Positions 19,158-28,792 of a stretch of DNA of 64,000 nucleotides are shown piece after piece; the first letter of the stretch is position 1, and every line of letters starts with the position of its first letter. The DNA is from Deltaproteobacteria bacterium (lineage in GTDB: Bacteria > Myxococcota_A > UBA796 > SXON01). Both the position numbers and the translations under genes were made by a program. The stretch spans positions 34,763 to 98,762 of the forward strand of contig CANLGL010000013.1 in the NCBI GenBank assembly GCA_947490345.1, given 5' to 3'. The notes beneath the pieces are model-generated. The model did not search any database. It worked only from the letters and a program-made list of their open reading frames with translations, and was not told the DNA's origin.

Positions 19158-20207
19158 ATGCCTCGCCGTTGCCTTCTCGTCGTGCTCCTCAGTGGCTCGT
19201 TTGCGTGCGGCTGTCGCGAGGAGGGCGCCGGTCCGGCCGCTGCCGCCGCCACCGCCGACATTCTGACGATGGTGGTGGAGGAGGCGGCGTGGACGCCCAC
19301 CCTGACGCTCGACGGAACGCTGGATCCCGTTGCCAGCGTACAGCTCGGGTTCGACGTACCCGGGCGCATGGACTCGCTGGTCGTGCACCGCGGCTCGGTG
19401 GTGCGCAAGGGCGAGGTCCTGGCCAGCTTGGACGACAGCATGCCGCGTGCCCAGATGGCGCAGGCCCAGTCCGGGGTAGCCGCGGCGGAAGCCCAGGTCG
19501 CTGCGGGCGAGGCTTCCTGGGCCCGAGCCCAACAGCTCCGCGTGGCGGGCGGGATGTCGGACCAGCAGTACAAGGACGCTGAGGCTGGCATCCTGGCCGG
19601 GCGGGCCGGCGTCGATCAGGCCCGCGCGGCGCTGGTGCTGGCGCGCACCCACCTCGCCAATCACACACTTCGCGCCCCCATCTCAGGTACGATCACCAAC
19701 GGCCCCGACAATGTCGGGATGATGATCGGCGCCGGCACTCCGATTTTCCTCCTGGAGGACCTCTCGGCGCTGCAGCTCAGGGGCAGCGTGTCCGAGGCCG
19801 ACGGTTGGGTCGCCGAGGGCATGACGGCAACGTTGACTTCAGGCGCGCCGGGTAGCACCGGCAGCGCGCAGGGGGTGGTCTCCCGCGTCATCCCTGCCCT
19901 GGATCCGTCCACCCGACGACTCCCGGTCGAGGTACGGCTGGACGGCGCCCCGGCAGGGTTTTTGGCTCACGGCTATGCCCGGGCGACCATCGCCGCGACG
20001 GCGCCGGTAACCGTGCTCGCCGTGCCCCGCGCCGCGATCGTGGCGCGCCCCGACTTCTCCGTAGTCCGTTGGCGCGAGGGCGCCTATGAACGCGTCGCCA
20101 TCGAGGTCCTCACCGACGAGGGAGAGCGTTCTTTGGTTCGCGGACCGCTGGCCGCTGGCGATGCCGTGGTGCTGTACCCCCCGGCCGGGCTCGGCGGCGG
20201 CGAATGA
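19158..20207 (+). CDS. RND efflux periplasmic adaptor (membrane fusion) protein
   Basis: 349 residues from the ATG at 19158. The signal ends near a Cys pair (FACGC), so it is probably a lipoprotein. VQLGFDVPGRMDSLVVHRGSVVRKGEVLASLDD split around a coiled-coil hairpin (residues 85-155, Ala/Gln rich) and TLRAPISGTI form the standard lipoyl/barrel-sandwich domain; a beta-barrel and membrane-proximal domain follow. It would link the RND pump to an outer-membrane channel. The stop overlaps the pump start by 4 bp (ATGA). No outer-membrane channel gene is present nearby. Confidence 0.92.
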   Translation: MPRRCLLVVLLSGSFACGCREEGAGPAAAAATADILTMVVEEAAWTPTLTLDGTLDPVASVQLGFDVPGRMDSLVVHRGSVVRKGEVLASLDDSMPRAQMAQAQSGVAAAEAQVAAGEASWARAQQLRVAGGMSDQQYKDAEAGILAGRAGVDQARAALVLARTHLANHTLRAPISGTITNGPDNVGMMIGAGTPIFLLEDLSALQLRGSVSEADGWVAEGMTATLTSGAPGSTGSAQGVVSRVIPALDPSTRRLPVEVRLDGAPAGFLAHGYARATIAATAPVTVLAVPRAAIVARPDFSVVRWREGAYERVAIEVLTDEGERSLVRGPLAAGDAVVLYPPAGLGGGE

Positions 20208-23200
20208 GCGGGGAGGCGGATGGACGACCTGCCCTCGCCGGGCTGGGACTCTCCGACCTTGCGATTCGGAGACCGGTTTTCATCACCATGCTGTCGGTGG
20301 CGATCGTGGTGTTGGGCTTGTTGGGCTATTCGCGCCTGGCGACCGACCTCTATCCACCGGTCAACTTCCCCTTCCTGATCGTCCAGACCGTGTACCCAGG
20401 GGCGTCACCAACGGACATGGAACGCGACGTCACCGAGCCGCTCGAAGACGCGGTCGGCGGCATCAGCGGCATCAAGAAGTTGCAGAGCTTCTCTCGCGAG
20501 TCGGTCTCGCTCCTGATGATCCAGTTCGACCTGGACACCAACATCGACGAAGCGACCAACACGGTCCGTGACCGCATTGGCGCCGCCGAGAAGAAGCTTC
20601 CCGGTGACGCCGAACCGCCGCTGCTCCGCCAGGTCGACATCGGTGCGCTGCCGGTGCTGGTCGTCGCCTTCTCCAGCAGCGGGGGCGTCAACGACACCCG
20701 CCAGCTCGCTGAGGACCGCCTCAAGCCGCTGCTCGAACAGATCGAGGGTGTCGGCATCGTCAACGTGATCGGCGGCCAGAAACGCGAGGTTCACGTCGAC
20801 CTCGACCTGGACAAGCTCAGCGCGCTCGGCGTGCCTCCCAGTCAAGTGTCCGAGCGCATCGGGTACGAGAACATCTCCGTGCCGGTGGGGCAGTTCAAGA
20901 GCTCCGGCTACGCCATCACGGTCAGGGCCACGGGACAGTTCAAGTCCATCGCCGACCTGGGCGAGGCGGTCATCCACAACACCTCCGATGGGCGGCTGGT
21001 GCGACTCAAGGAGGTCGCTTCGGTCGCGGACGGCTTCGCGCGAGCCGACCGCTACGTGCGCAACAACCTCCAGGATGCTGTCACCGTCGAGGTCGTAAAG
21101 AAATCCTCGGCCAACTCGGTGGAGGTGTCGCACCTGGTGCAAGCCCGTCTCAAAGAAGCAGTCCCGAAGCTCGGAAGTGGCGCCGTCTTCGAAATCATCG
21201 CCGACCAGGCCGACGAGATCGAGGCCAACGCCGACGAGGTCTGGGTCGCGATCTACTACGGCGGGGCGATGGCGATCCTCGTCATCCTCTTCTTCCTGCT
21301 GGACTGGCGCGGCACGCTCATCAGCGCGCTGGCGCTGCCGACGTCGATCATCGGCACCTTCGCGATGATGCAGTGGATGGGTTTTTCGCTCAACACCATG
21401 ACGCTGATGGGCTTGAGCCTCGCCATCGGCCTGTTGATCGACGATGCCGTCGTCGTGCGCGAGTCGATCACCAGACGGCTCGAAATGGGGGAGGACCCGG
21501 TCACCGCCGCATCGAGAGGCACCGCCGAGATCGCGCTCGCGGTGTTGGCGACGACCATGTCGCTGGTCGCGGTCTTCGTGCCCGTTGCGTTCATGAGCGG
21601 GATGGTCGGGCAGTTCTTCAAGCAGTTCGGGCTCACGATTGCGGTCGCGGTGACGCTTTCGCTCTTCGTCGCGTTCACGCTCGACCCGATGTTGAGCTCG
21701 CGATTCTCGGTTGCGCACACCGGCCGGCGGACGGGCGTGGCGCGGGTCATCGAGCGTTTCCTGGACGGGCTCGACTCCGGGTACCGCCGTGTGCTGCACT
21801 GGGTCCTCGACCATCGGTTCACGACCGCCGGGCTCACGATCCTCACCTTGGCGATTACGGTGGTCGTCGGCGCCGGCCTCCCCGTCGAGTTCGTGCCCAA
21901 GCAGGATCGCGGCGAAATCCAGGCCGACGTTCGGTTGCCGGTGGGAACCTCGATCGGGGTGACCAACATCATGGCGCGCGAGCGGGAAGCGGCGCTGCTC
22001 CAGATTCCGGGTGTTCGCCGCGTGTACAGCATCGTCGGACACGAAGACCAGCCGCATCGCACCCGCTTCCGCATTTCGCTGGTGCCCAAGGCGGAGCGCA
22101 GCATGTCGCTCACCGCCTACGAGGATGCGGCGCGAACGGTGTTGGAGGCCGTTCCAAACGGTCTCGCCTCGCTACAAGAGCCGTCGATGATCGAGGGGCT
22201 TGGCGACTGGCCGCCGTTCATGCTCATCATCCAGGGGCCCGAGATCGACGGCGTTGTTGCCCAGGGCAAGCGCATCGAGGCCATGCTCAAAGCGCTCCCG
22301 GGCACGCGCGATGTGCGGCTGACGCAGGAGGATGGTCGCCCGGAGCTGGTGGTCGACGTGGATCGAGCCGTTGCCGCCGATCGCGGCATCCCCGCCGGCG
22401 TCGTCGGCCTCACCGCGCGGTCCCTGGTGGAGGGCAACCTCGTGGGGTCGCTCCGCGACGGCGGTCCGGAGGCAACGATCCGGGTGCGTGCAGCGCCGCG
22501 CTTTGCAGTCGATGTCGCTGCGATCAAGGCGCTGCCGCTCCCATCACCGCGCGGCCGCGTCACCGTTGGCGACGTGGCACAGGTCCGAATGGGCGCCGGT
22601 GCCAGCGCGATCATGCACCACCAACGCATGCGTGCCGTCACGGTCTGGTCCCAGGTGGCGCCCGGCGCGGCGCTCGGGGACGTGCTCACCGCCACCGAGG
22701 CGGCCTTGGCCAAGGACCCCCTTCCGGATGGGTACACCTGGGAGATTGACGGTCAGGCCCGGGACATGCAGGAGACCGGGCAGGCGATGGGGCTGGCCAT
22801 CGGCGTCGCCTTCGTGTTCATCTTCATGGTCCTGGCCTCGCAGTTCGAGAGCCTCGTCCACCCCTTCACCCTGATGCTATCGGTGCCGTTGGCGATGGTG
22901 GGCGCTTTCCTCGGCCTTGCCTTGGCCGGGCACAGCATCTCGATGGGCAGCCAGATCGGCATCATCCTGTTGATGGGTCTGGTCACCAAGAACGCCATCT
23001 TGCTTGTCGACGGTGCGCTCGTCCACCTGCGCGAGGGCATGGCGCCGGTCGAGGCCATGCTGGCCGCGGGCCCCCGGCGGCTACGGCCCATCGTGATGAC
23101 CTCGGTCGCGATGGCGATGGGCATGCTGCCGACCGCCCTCGGCACCGGCACCGGGAGCGAGTTCCGCGCTCCGATGGCGGTCGCGGTCATCGGCGGCGTC

Positions 23201-23287
23201 TTGTCGTCGACGCTCTTGACCCTGCTGGTGGTACCCGTCGGCTTCGTGTGGATGGAGCAGCTTCGGGGCCTGGTGCGGCGGCGCTGA
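20204..23287 (+). CDS. RND-family efflux transporter (AcrB/MexB-like HAE)
   Basis: 1027 residues, full length. The N-terminal transmembrane helix is followed by YPGASPTDMERDVTEPLEDA (residues 64-83) typical of HAE pumps, and transmembrane helix 4 carries LSLAIGLLIDDAVVV with the proton-relay pair Asp413-Asp414. Twelve transmembrane segments and two large periplasmic loops are present. GLVTKNAILLVDGA near the end is the C-terminal-half counterpart. It should be an inner-membrane homotrimer expelling drugs or lipids. Divergence from tamA-tamB hints at an envelope-maintenance role but is only context. Confidence 0.94.
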   Translation: MSGEADGRPALAGLGLSDLAIRRPVFITMLSVAIVVLGLLGYSRLATDLYPPVNFPFLIVQTVYPGASPTDMERDVTEPLEDAVGGISGIKKLQSFSRESVSLLMIQFDLDTNIDEATNTVRDRIGAAEKKLPGDAEPPLLRQVDIGALPVLVVAFSSSGGVNDTRQLAEDRLKPLLEQIEGVGIVNVIGGQKREVHVDLDLDKLSALGVPPSQVSERIGYENISVPVGQFKSSGYAITVRATGQFKSIADLGEAVIHNTSDGRLVRLKEVASVADGFARADRYVRNNLQDAVTVEVVKKSSANSVEVSHLVQARLKEAVPKLGSGAVFEIIADQADEIEANADEVWVAIYYGGAMAILVILFFLLDWRGTLISALALPTSIIGTFAMMQWMGFSLNTMTLMGLSLAIGLLIDDAVVVRESITRRLEMGEDPVTAASRGTAEIALAVLATTMSLVAVFVPVAFMSGMVGQFFKQFGLTIAVAVTLSLFVAFTLDPMLSSRFSVAHTGRRTGVARVIERFLDGLDSGYRRVLHWVLDHRFTTAGLTILTLAITVVVGAGLPVEFVPKQDRGEIQADVRLPVGTSIGVTNIMAREREAALLQIPGVRRVYSIVGHEDQPHRTRFRISLVPKAERSMSLTAYEDAARTVLEAVPNGLASLQEPSMIEGLGDWPPFMLIIQGPEIDGVVAQGKRIEAMLKALPGTRDVRLTQEDGRPELVVDVDRAVAADRGIPAGVVGLTARSLVEGNLVGSLRDGGPEATIRVRAAPRFAVDVAAIKALPLPSPRGRVTVGDVAQVRMGAGASAIMHHQRMRAVTVWSQVAPGAALGDVLTATEAALAKDPLPDGYTWEIDGQARDMQETGQAMGLAIGVAFVFIFMVLASQFESLVHPFTLMLSVPLAMVGAFLGLALAGHSISMGSQIGIILLMGLVTKNAILLVDGALVHLREGMAPVEAMLAAGPRRLRPIVMTSVAMAMGMLPTALGTGTGSEFRAPMAVAVIGGVLSSTLLTLLVVPVGFVWMEQLRGLVRRR

Positions 23288-23375
23288 CGGGTGTGGGGCG
23301 GCCGCCTCCCGGCGCCGCGTCTTCGCTGCGGGCGGGGCCCTTCGCTCACCCGCTGCCGCGTGGCCGCCGCGGGAC

Positions 23376-23404
23376 TTGTCAACCACGTGTCAATCCGGTA
23401 GCCT
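23376..23404 (+). promoter_or_regulatory. Promoter for the flavoprotein/ferritin-like lipoprotein pair
   Basis: TTGTCA, 17-nt spacer, TAGCCT. The -10 ends only 9 nt before the GTG at 23414 and there is no Shine-Dalgarno, so a leaderless or near-leaderless transcript is likely. Confidence 0.45.
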
Positions 23405-23413
23405 CTCGCCACC

Positions 23414-24865
23414 GTGTTGCGCGCCCGGCACTGCACCCTCCTCCCCTTGTTGGCGACCCTTGGCTGCGGTCGGCAGCTCACCGGGGGTCCGCCCGACTAT
23501 GGCGACGACGCGTTTCCCGACGAGGACACCGCCGACGACGCAGGCGGCATCGGGCCGATCGTGATCATCGGCGCCGGGGTCGCGGGGCTCGCGACGGCGG
23601 GAGCGCTGGGCGAAGGCATCCTGCTGGACCAGGACTCGGTCGTGGGCGGAAGAGCTCTATGGTCGGGCGGGCTCATGCACTTCGTCGGCATCCCCGACCA
23701 GGAGGAAGTCGGGGTGACCGACTCGCCGGCAATTGCCGCCACGGAGTGGGAAACGCTCACCGGCTGGCCGCCCACGGAGGGCACGCTCCGGTACCTGGAA
23801 GACTCCGCTGCGACCCACCAGCGCCTCCTCGACCTCGGCCTGAAGTACGGGATGTTGGCCCGGGAACCGCTCACCGGGATCCAGCGCCTCCTGACTTTGC
23901 AGGGGGAGGGGCCGGCGCTCGTCGCCGCCTTGGCGGCCGAGGTCCCGGCGGCGGTGGACATACGCCTCGAAACCAGCGTGGAAGGCCTCCTCTGGCAAGA
24001 CGGCGCGGTGGTGGGCGTGGTCACCGGCGACGGCGAGGTCGCGGCCCGCGCGGTGGTCATCGCCAGCGGCGGCTACGCCGGCGAGCTGGCGCGGCTGGCC
24101 GAGGTCGCCGAGGGTGAGTTCTGGGAGCCGAGCAGCCGCGGCGGCAGCGGAGATGCGTTGGACTGGGCTGAGACGGACCAGCTCGGACTGGCCAACCTCC
24201 CGAACATCGGGTGGTTGCACCGGCATATCGGCGTGCCGATGGCCGACGGCAAGCTGATCGGCTTCACCTACGACACTGCGGCGCCGTGGATCTGGGTGGA
24301 CGAGCAGGCAGCGCGGTTCATCGACGAGACCAACGTCGAGAGCGTGACCCTGACCGGACCCCTCCGAAAGGCCGGCAGCGTCTGGGCGATCGGGCCCAAG
24401 GACGAGGTTTTCGCGGCGCTCGACGCCGCGGTCTCGGTCACCGCGGAAGCGGCCGTCGCCGCCGACAGCACCCTGCGATGTCGGGGCGATGTCGAGACGC
24501 TGGCTGAGCTCCTGTCCCTCGACGCCGACGCGCTTGCGGCGACGTTGACCGAGGTGGCCGGCTTCCAGACGGGCCACCAGACCGATCCGCTCGGCCGCGC
24601 GAGCGATACCTTCGTGCCCTACTCGGGCGAGCTCTGCGCATGGCGGCCGGGGGACACCGCGTCGAAGACCTACGGCGGCCTCGTGGTGGACGAGGACGGG
24701 CGGGTGCTCAGCACCACGGGCGCCGTGGTCCCCGGCCTGTGGGCGGTGGGCGAAGCGGCGGGCATGGGCGCTCCGGGGCTGGCGGGGCGCTACGGCTTCG
24801 ACGGGACGCTTTCGGCGGTGGTATGGTCGGGGTGGCGGGTCGGCGATCGGCTCGCCACGGAGTGA
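23414..24865 (+). CDS. FAD-binding lipoprotein, fumarate reductase/flavocytochrome-like flavoprotein
   Basis: 483 residues from GTG. Residues 1-18 end in lipobox TLGC (Cys18), so this flavoprotein is predicted to be exported and lipid-anchored. The dinucleotide fold is IVIIGAGVAGLATAG (GxGxxG at 53-58). A second FAD-contact region near the C-terminus, GLWAVGEAAGMGAPGLAG, is characteristic of the FAD_binding_2 family (fumarate reductase, 3-ketosteroid dehydrogenase). An exported non-Tat flavoprotein is unusual. The stop overlaps the next gene's GTG by 4 bp, so the two proteins probably act together. Confidence 0.85.
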   Translation: MLRARHCTLLPLLATLGCGRQLTGGPPDYGDDAFPDEDTADDAGGIGPIVIIGAGVAGLATAGALGEGILLDQDSVVGGRALWSGGLMHFVGIPDQEEVGVTDSPAIAATEWETLTGWPPTEGTLRYLEDSAATHQRLLDLGLKYGMLAREPLTGIQRLLTLQGEGPALVAALAAEVPAAVDIRLETSVEGLLWQDGAVVGVVTGDGEVAARAVVIASGGYAGELARLAEVAEGEFWEPSSRGGSGDALDWAETDQLGLANLPNIGWLHRHIGVPMADGKLIGFTYDTAAPWIWVDEQAARFIDETNVESVTLTGPLRKAGSVWAIGPKDEVFAALDAAVSVTAEAAVAADSTLRCRGDVETLAELLSLDADALAATLTEVAGFQTGHQTDPLGRASDTFVPYSGELCAWRPGDTASKTYGGLVVDEDGRVLSTTGAVVPGLWAVGEAAGMGAPGLAGRYGFDGTLSAVVWSGWRVGDRLATE

Positions 24866-25950
24866 CCGTGACCACGATTGATCCTACCAGTCTTCGCCGC
24901 CGCTACCTCCTGGCCCTGGCCCTCGTTCCCCTGGCCGGCTGCGGCACCGCGGCGACGGAGTGCCTGAGCGTGGACGACACTGCCGACCCGACCTGCCCCA
25001 CCGAGGCTGAGGCGAGCGATTTGCTGCTCGGCGCCAAGTGTGGCTACACGGTCAACGCGGTCACCGGCCCCGGCACGATCGAGATGGTCGACGTGCTGTG
25101 GGACACCGGCGACGCCGTCCCGCAGTGTTGCTTCCCAACGTTGGAGGCCGAGGAGGCGATCCCGAGCTGTGTCGTGGGCCGCCCCTATCTGGACCAGGGG
25201 GTCATCAAGACCGCCCCCGCCGCCCCCCATGCGGGGTGGGCGCGCGGACGGCGCCCGGACGTTCGGAGGCTGACCAAGGGACAGCGCAAGGTGCTCGCCC
25301 ACGCGTGGACCGAGGACGCGCTGATCGAGCACGCCAGCGTCGCCGCCTTCGCGCGCACGACCCTGGAGCTGATGGCGGTCGGCGCCCCCGCCGACCTTCT
25401 GGCCGCGGTCCAGGCCGCCGCCGCCGACGAGGTCCGCCACGCGCGGCTCTCCTTCGCACTCGCGGAGAGGTACGGCGCCGCCGCGGTGAGTCCCGGCCGC
25501 TTTCAGCTCGGCGCCAGCGTGGTGATCGAGACCGACCTCGCGCGGCTCGCGGCCAGCACCTTTCGCGAGGGCTGCGTCGGCGAGACGGTGGTCTCCCTGC
25601 TCAGCGCCCGCGCCGCCGCCGCCGCAACCGATCCTGCCGCCAAGGCGCTCTTGACCCTCGTCGCCCAGGACGAAGCGCGCCACGCGGAGCTGGCCTGGCG
25701 CACGCTGTCGTGGTTGCTCCGCGCAGGCGGTACCGCCGCGTTCGCCGCGGTCGAGGCAGAAGTTGCGCACCTGCTCCAGCGCGGCGTCCGCCTCACCCAG
25801 ATCACCACCGGCGCCGACGACGCGGTGCTCGCCGCACACGGTCGAATCCGCCCCGCGGCCGCCATGCGCGCGCGCGATCAGGCGGTGGAGGAGGTCATCC
25901 TCCCCTGCGTGCGTGCGCTCCTCGGTCACGTCGCCGCGCTCGCGGCGTAG
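24862..25950 (+). CDS. Ferritin-like di-iron domain lipoprotein
   Basis: 362 residues from GTG at 24862 (GTGA overlap with the upstream stop; GTG at 24868 is also possible). The signal ends in lipobox LAGC (Cys27). Residues 28-115 form a Cys-rich module (six or more Cys). Residues 140-360 are a four-helix ferritin-like bundle with likely iron ligands Glu156/His157 (EDALIEHASVAAF), Glu190 and His193 (DEVRH), Glu236 or Glu241, and Glu271 and His274 (DEARH). Similar uncharacterised ferritin-like proteins are frequent in Myxococcota. Coupling to an FAD lipoprotein suggests a surface redox pair. Confidence 0.82.
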   Translation: MTVTTIDPTSLRRRYLLALALVPLAGCGTAATECLSVDDTADPTCPTEAEASDLLLGAKCGYTVNAVTGPGTIEMVDVLWDTGDAVPQCCFPTLEAEEAIPSCVVGRPYLDQGVIKTAPAAPHAGWARGRRPDVRRLTKGQRKVLAHAWTEDALIEHASVAAFARTTLELMAVGAPADLLAAVQAAAADEVRHARLSFALAERYGAAAVSPGRFQLGASVVIETDLARLAASTFREGCVGETVVSLLSARAAAAATDPAAKALLTLVAQDEARHAELAWRTLSWLLRAGGTAAFAAVEAEVAHLLQRGVRLTQITTGADDAVLAAHGRIRPAAAMRARDQAVEEVILPCVRALLGHVAALAA

Positions 25951-25962
25951 GCGGTCGCCCCC

Positions 25963-27360
<1,398 letters not shown>

Positions 27361-27506
27361 CGCGACCTCGTGAATGGCGGCCGCGGTAACCCGTGCAGAT
27401 TCTAGCCGTCGAAGCCGGCGCCGCGTGGGTCTCGGCGAACTCCGTGCTGCCGAGGGTCACCACGTTACGCACCCCTCCCCAGACCCCTCGCCCAAGGAGC
27501 TCGTCA

Positions 27507-27886
27507 ATGCCCACTTTTCAGAAGGTCTGTGATATCAACCAGGGGTACAATTTCAAAAAGGACATCCAGGCGTCGGTCGGGTTTTTGACCTGACCACGGT
27601 CGAGGTGAGCTTCACGTTCGCCGTCTACGCGTACGACCCGATCCAGAAGGCGTATTTCCAGTGCCTGACTGGCACCGATGCCGGGGAGCTCCATGGCCTG
27701 CTCGAAAAGAACGGCGACCACCTGAACGTGTCCGTGGCGGACGACGCCTCGCCCGAAGTCCAGTCGCCGGAGAACTACGCGTTCCAAATCGGTGTCAAGC
27801 CCCGGGCGTCGGCCCAGCTGGTCACCGTGGCACCCTCGTTCTCTGAAAAGGTGACCAGGTCCTGGGGTCTGAAGGTCGCGGAGTAG
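27507..27886 (+). pseudogene. Small gene of unknown function, apparently interrupted by a -1 frameshift
   Basis: AAGGAG lies 7 nt before ATG 27507. This frame reads MPTFQKVCDINQGYNFKKD and stops at 27591. The following reading frame (to 27886) has no Shine-Dalgarno or ATG; its first usable codon, GTG 27605, falls inside what looks like a continuous beta-strand. Joining the frames at the GGGTTTTT run (27579-27586) by one extra T gives a 126-residue protein reading ASVGFFDLTTVEVSFTF, ending SFSEKVTRSWGLKVAE. No signal peptide and no family recognised. Either a true frameshift, a homopolymer error in the sequence, or -1 recoding. Confidence 0.6.
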
Positions 27887-27948
27887 GGGCGAGGAGCGCC
27901 GCGCCGCGTGGCGAGCGTCCAGGCCCCTCCGATGCTGCACCGGCCGCG

Positions 27949-27954
27949 TATACT
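27949..27954 (+). promoter_or_regulatory. -10 element for the lipoprotein at 27962
   Basis: TATACT, followed by 7 nt and the ATG. No Shine-Dalgarno exists between them, so transcription probably begins at or next to the start codon. No clear -35 is visible. Confidence 0.45.
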
Positions 27955-27961
27955 CCGCCCG

Positions 27962-28792
27962 ATGTTGTTGTTGTTGGCCTGCACCCCGCCCGACGAGGAC
28001 CCAGGCCGCCACGAGCCCGATGGTTCCACGCTCGCCGCACCGCCGCTCGCTATGGAGCTCGACGCCGCCGACATCGCGGCGCTCGCGGCCGGGGCCCTCT
28101 CGGCCGAACTGGTGACCCCCTACGCCGCGCTCCACTGGTTCGAGGCGCTGCTCTTCGACCTGGGCGCGGGCGGCGAGGGCTGCCCTCACTTCACGCCGAG
28201 CCCCTTCGACCCGCTGGTGCGCCTGTCCGAGTGGCAGGGTCGCTGTGAGGGCGCCAGCTACAGCATCTCCGGGGGTTGGCTCTACCAGGATCGCCACGAG
28301 CGGTTCGACGCCGAAACCTCGACGCACGCGGCCCAGATGCTCGTGTCCTTCGCCGGCGAGGGCCCAGCCGGGGCGGTTTCCGCAGGTGGATGGGCAGAGT
28401 TGGACTGGACCGATGCACCGGAGGGACGCGAGGCCACCCTGGTGATCGAAGGGACCTTCGTCGACGCCTCGGCAGCGTCGCCCTGGCCCACCGGCATCCG
28501 CGGCGGCACGACCTGGGCGGGCACCATCACCGAAACCTTCACCGGCACGGTCTCGGGACCCACGGGCACCGCCACCGCCGAGCTTTATTTACACGACCTT
28601 GTGGTCACCGCGGGCATTGTGGTCGGGGGGCGTCTCGGGGTGCGCGACCCGTCGAGCGCGTGGTGGTGGGTGTCATTTTCAGAGGGAGGCGACGCGACCG
28701 TCGGCGCCGATCGACTGGAACCCGGACTCGGTGTCACGATCGGCGCCATCCTCACTGACGCGCTGGTGCGCGACATCGAGGCGGCCCCCTGA
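27962..28792 (+). CDS. Lipoprotein of unknown function
   Basis: 276 residues from the ATG at 27962, which gives MLLLLAC, an extremely short lipoprotein signal with the Cys at position 7; an ATG at 27932 would give a longer, charged n-region (MLHRPRILRP). The mature protein is beta-rich, with Trp/Gly-rich strands (CEGASYSISGGWLYQD, GGTTWAGTITETFTGTVSG), and has no recognisable domain. The stop codon overlaps the CTG start of the next gene by 4 bp, so it probably belongs to the same transcript as the DUF1549/DUF1501 pair. Confidence 0.7.
   Translation: MLLLLACTPPDEDPGRHEPDGSTLAAPPLAMELDAADIAALAAGALSAELVTPYAALHWFEALLFDLGAGGEGCPHFTPSPFDPLVRLSEWQGRCEGASYSISGGWLYQDRHERFDAETSTHAAQMLVSFAGEGPAGAVSAGGWAELDWTDAPEGREATLVIEGTFVDASAASPWPTGIRGGTTWAGTITETFTGTVSGPTGTATAELYLHDLVVTAGIVVGGRLGVRDPSSAWWWVSFSEGGDATVGADRLEPGLGVTIGAILTDALVRDIEAAP

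Noticed and set aside
21050..22130. Additional gene on the opposite strand within the RND pump
   Set aside because: The frames opposite the pump have low-complexity Arg/Asp content; the pump is intact along its full length.
27605..27886. Independent 93-residue gene starting at GTG 27605
   Set aside because: No Shine-Dalgarno, and the upstream frame with a strong ribosome site flows into it after a one-base correction.
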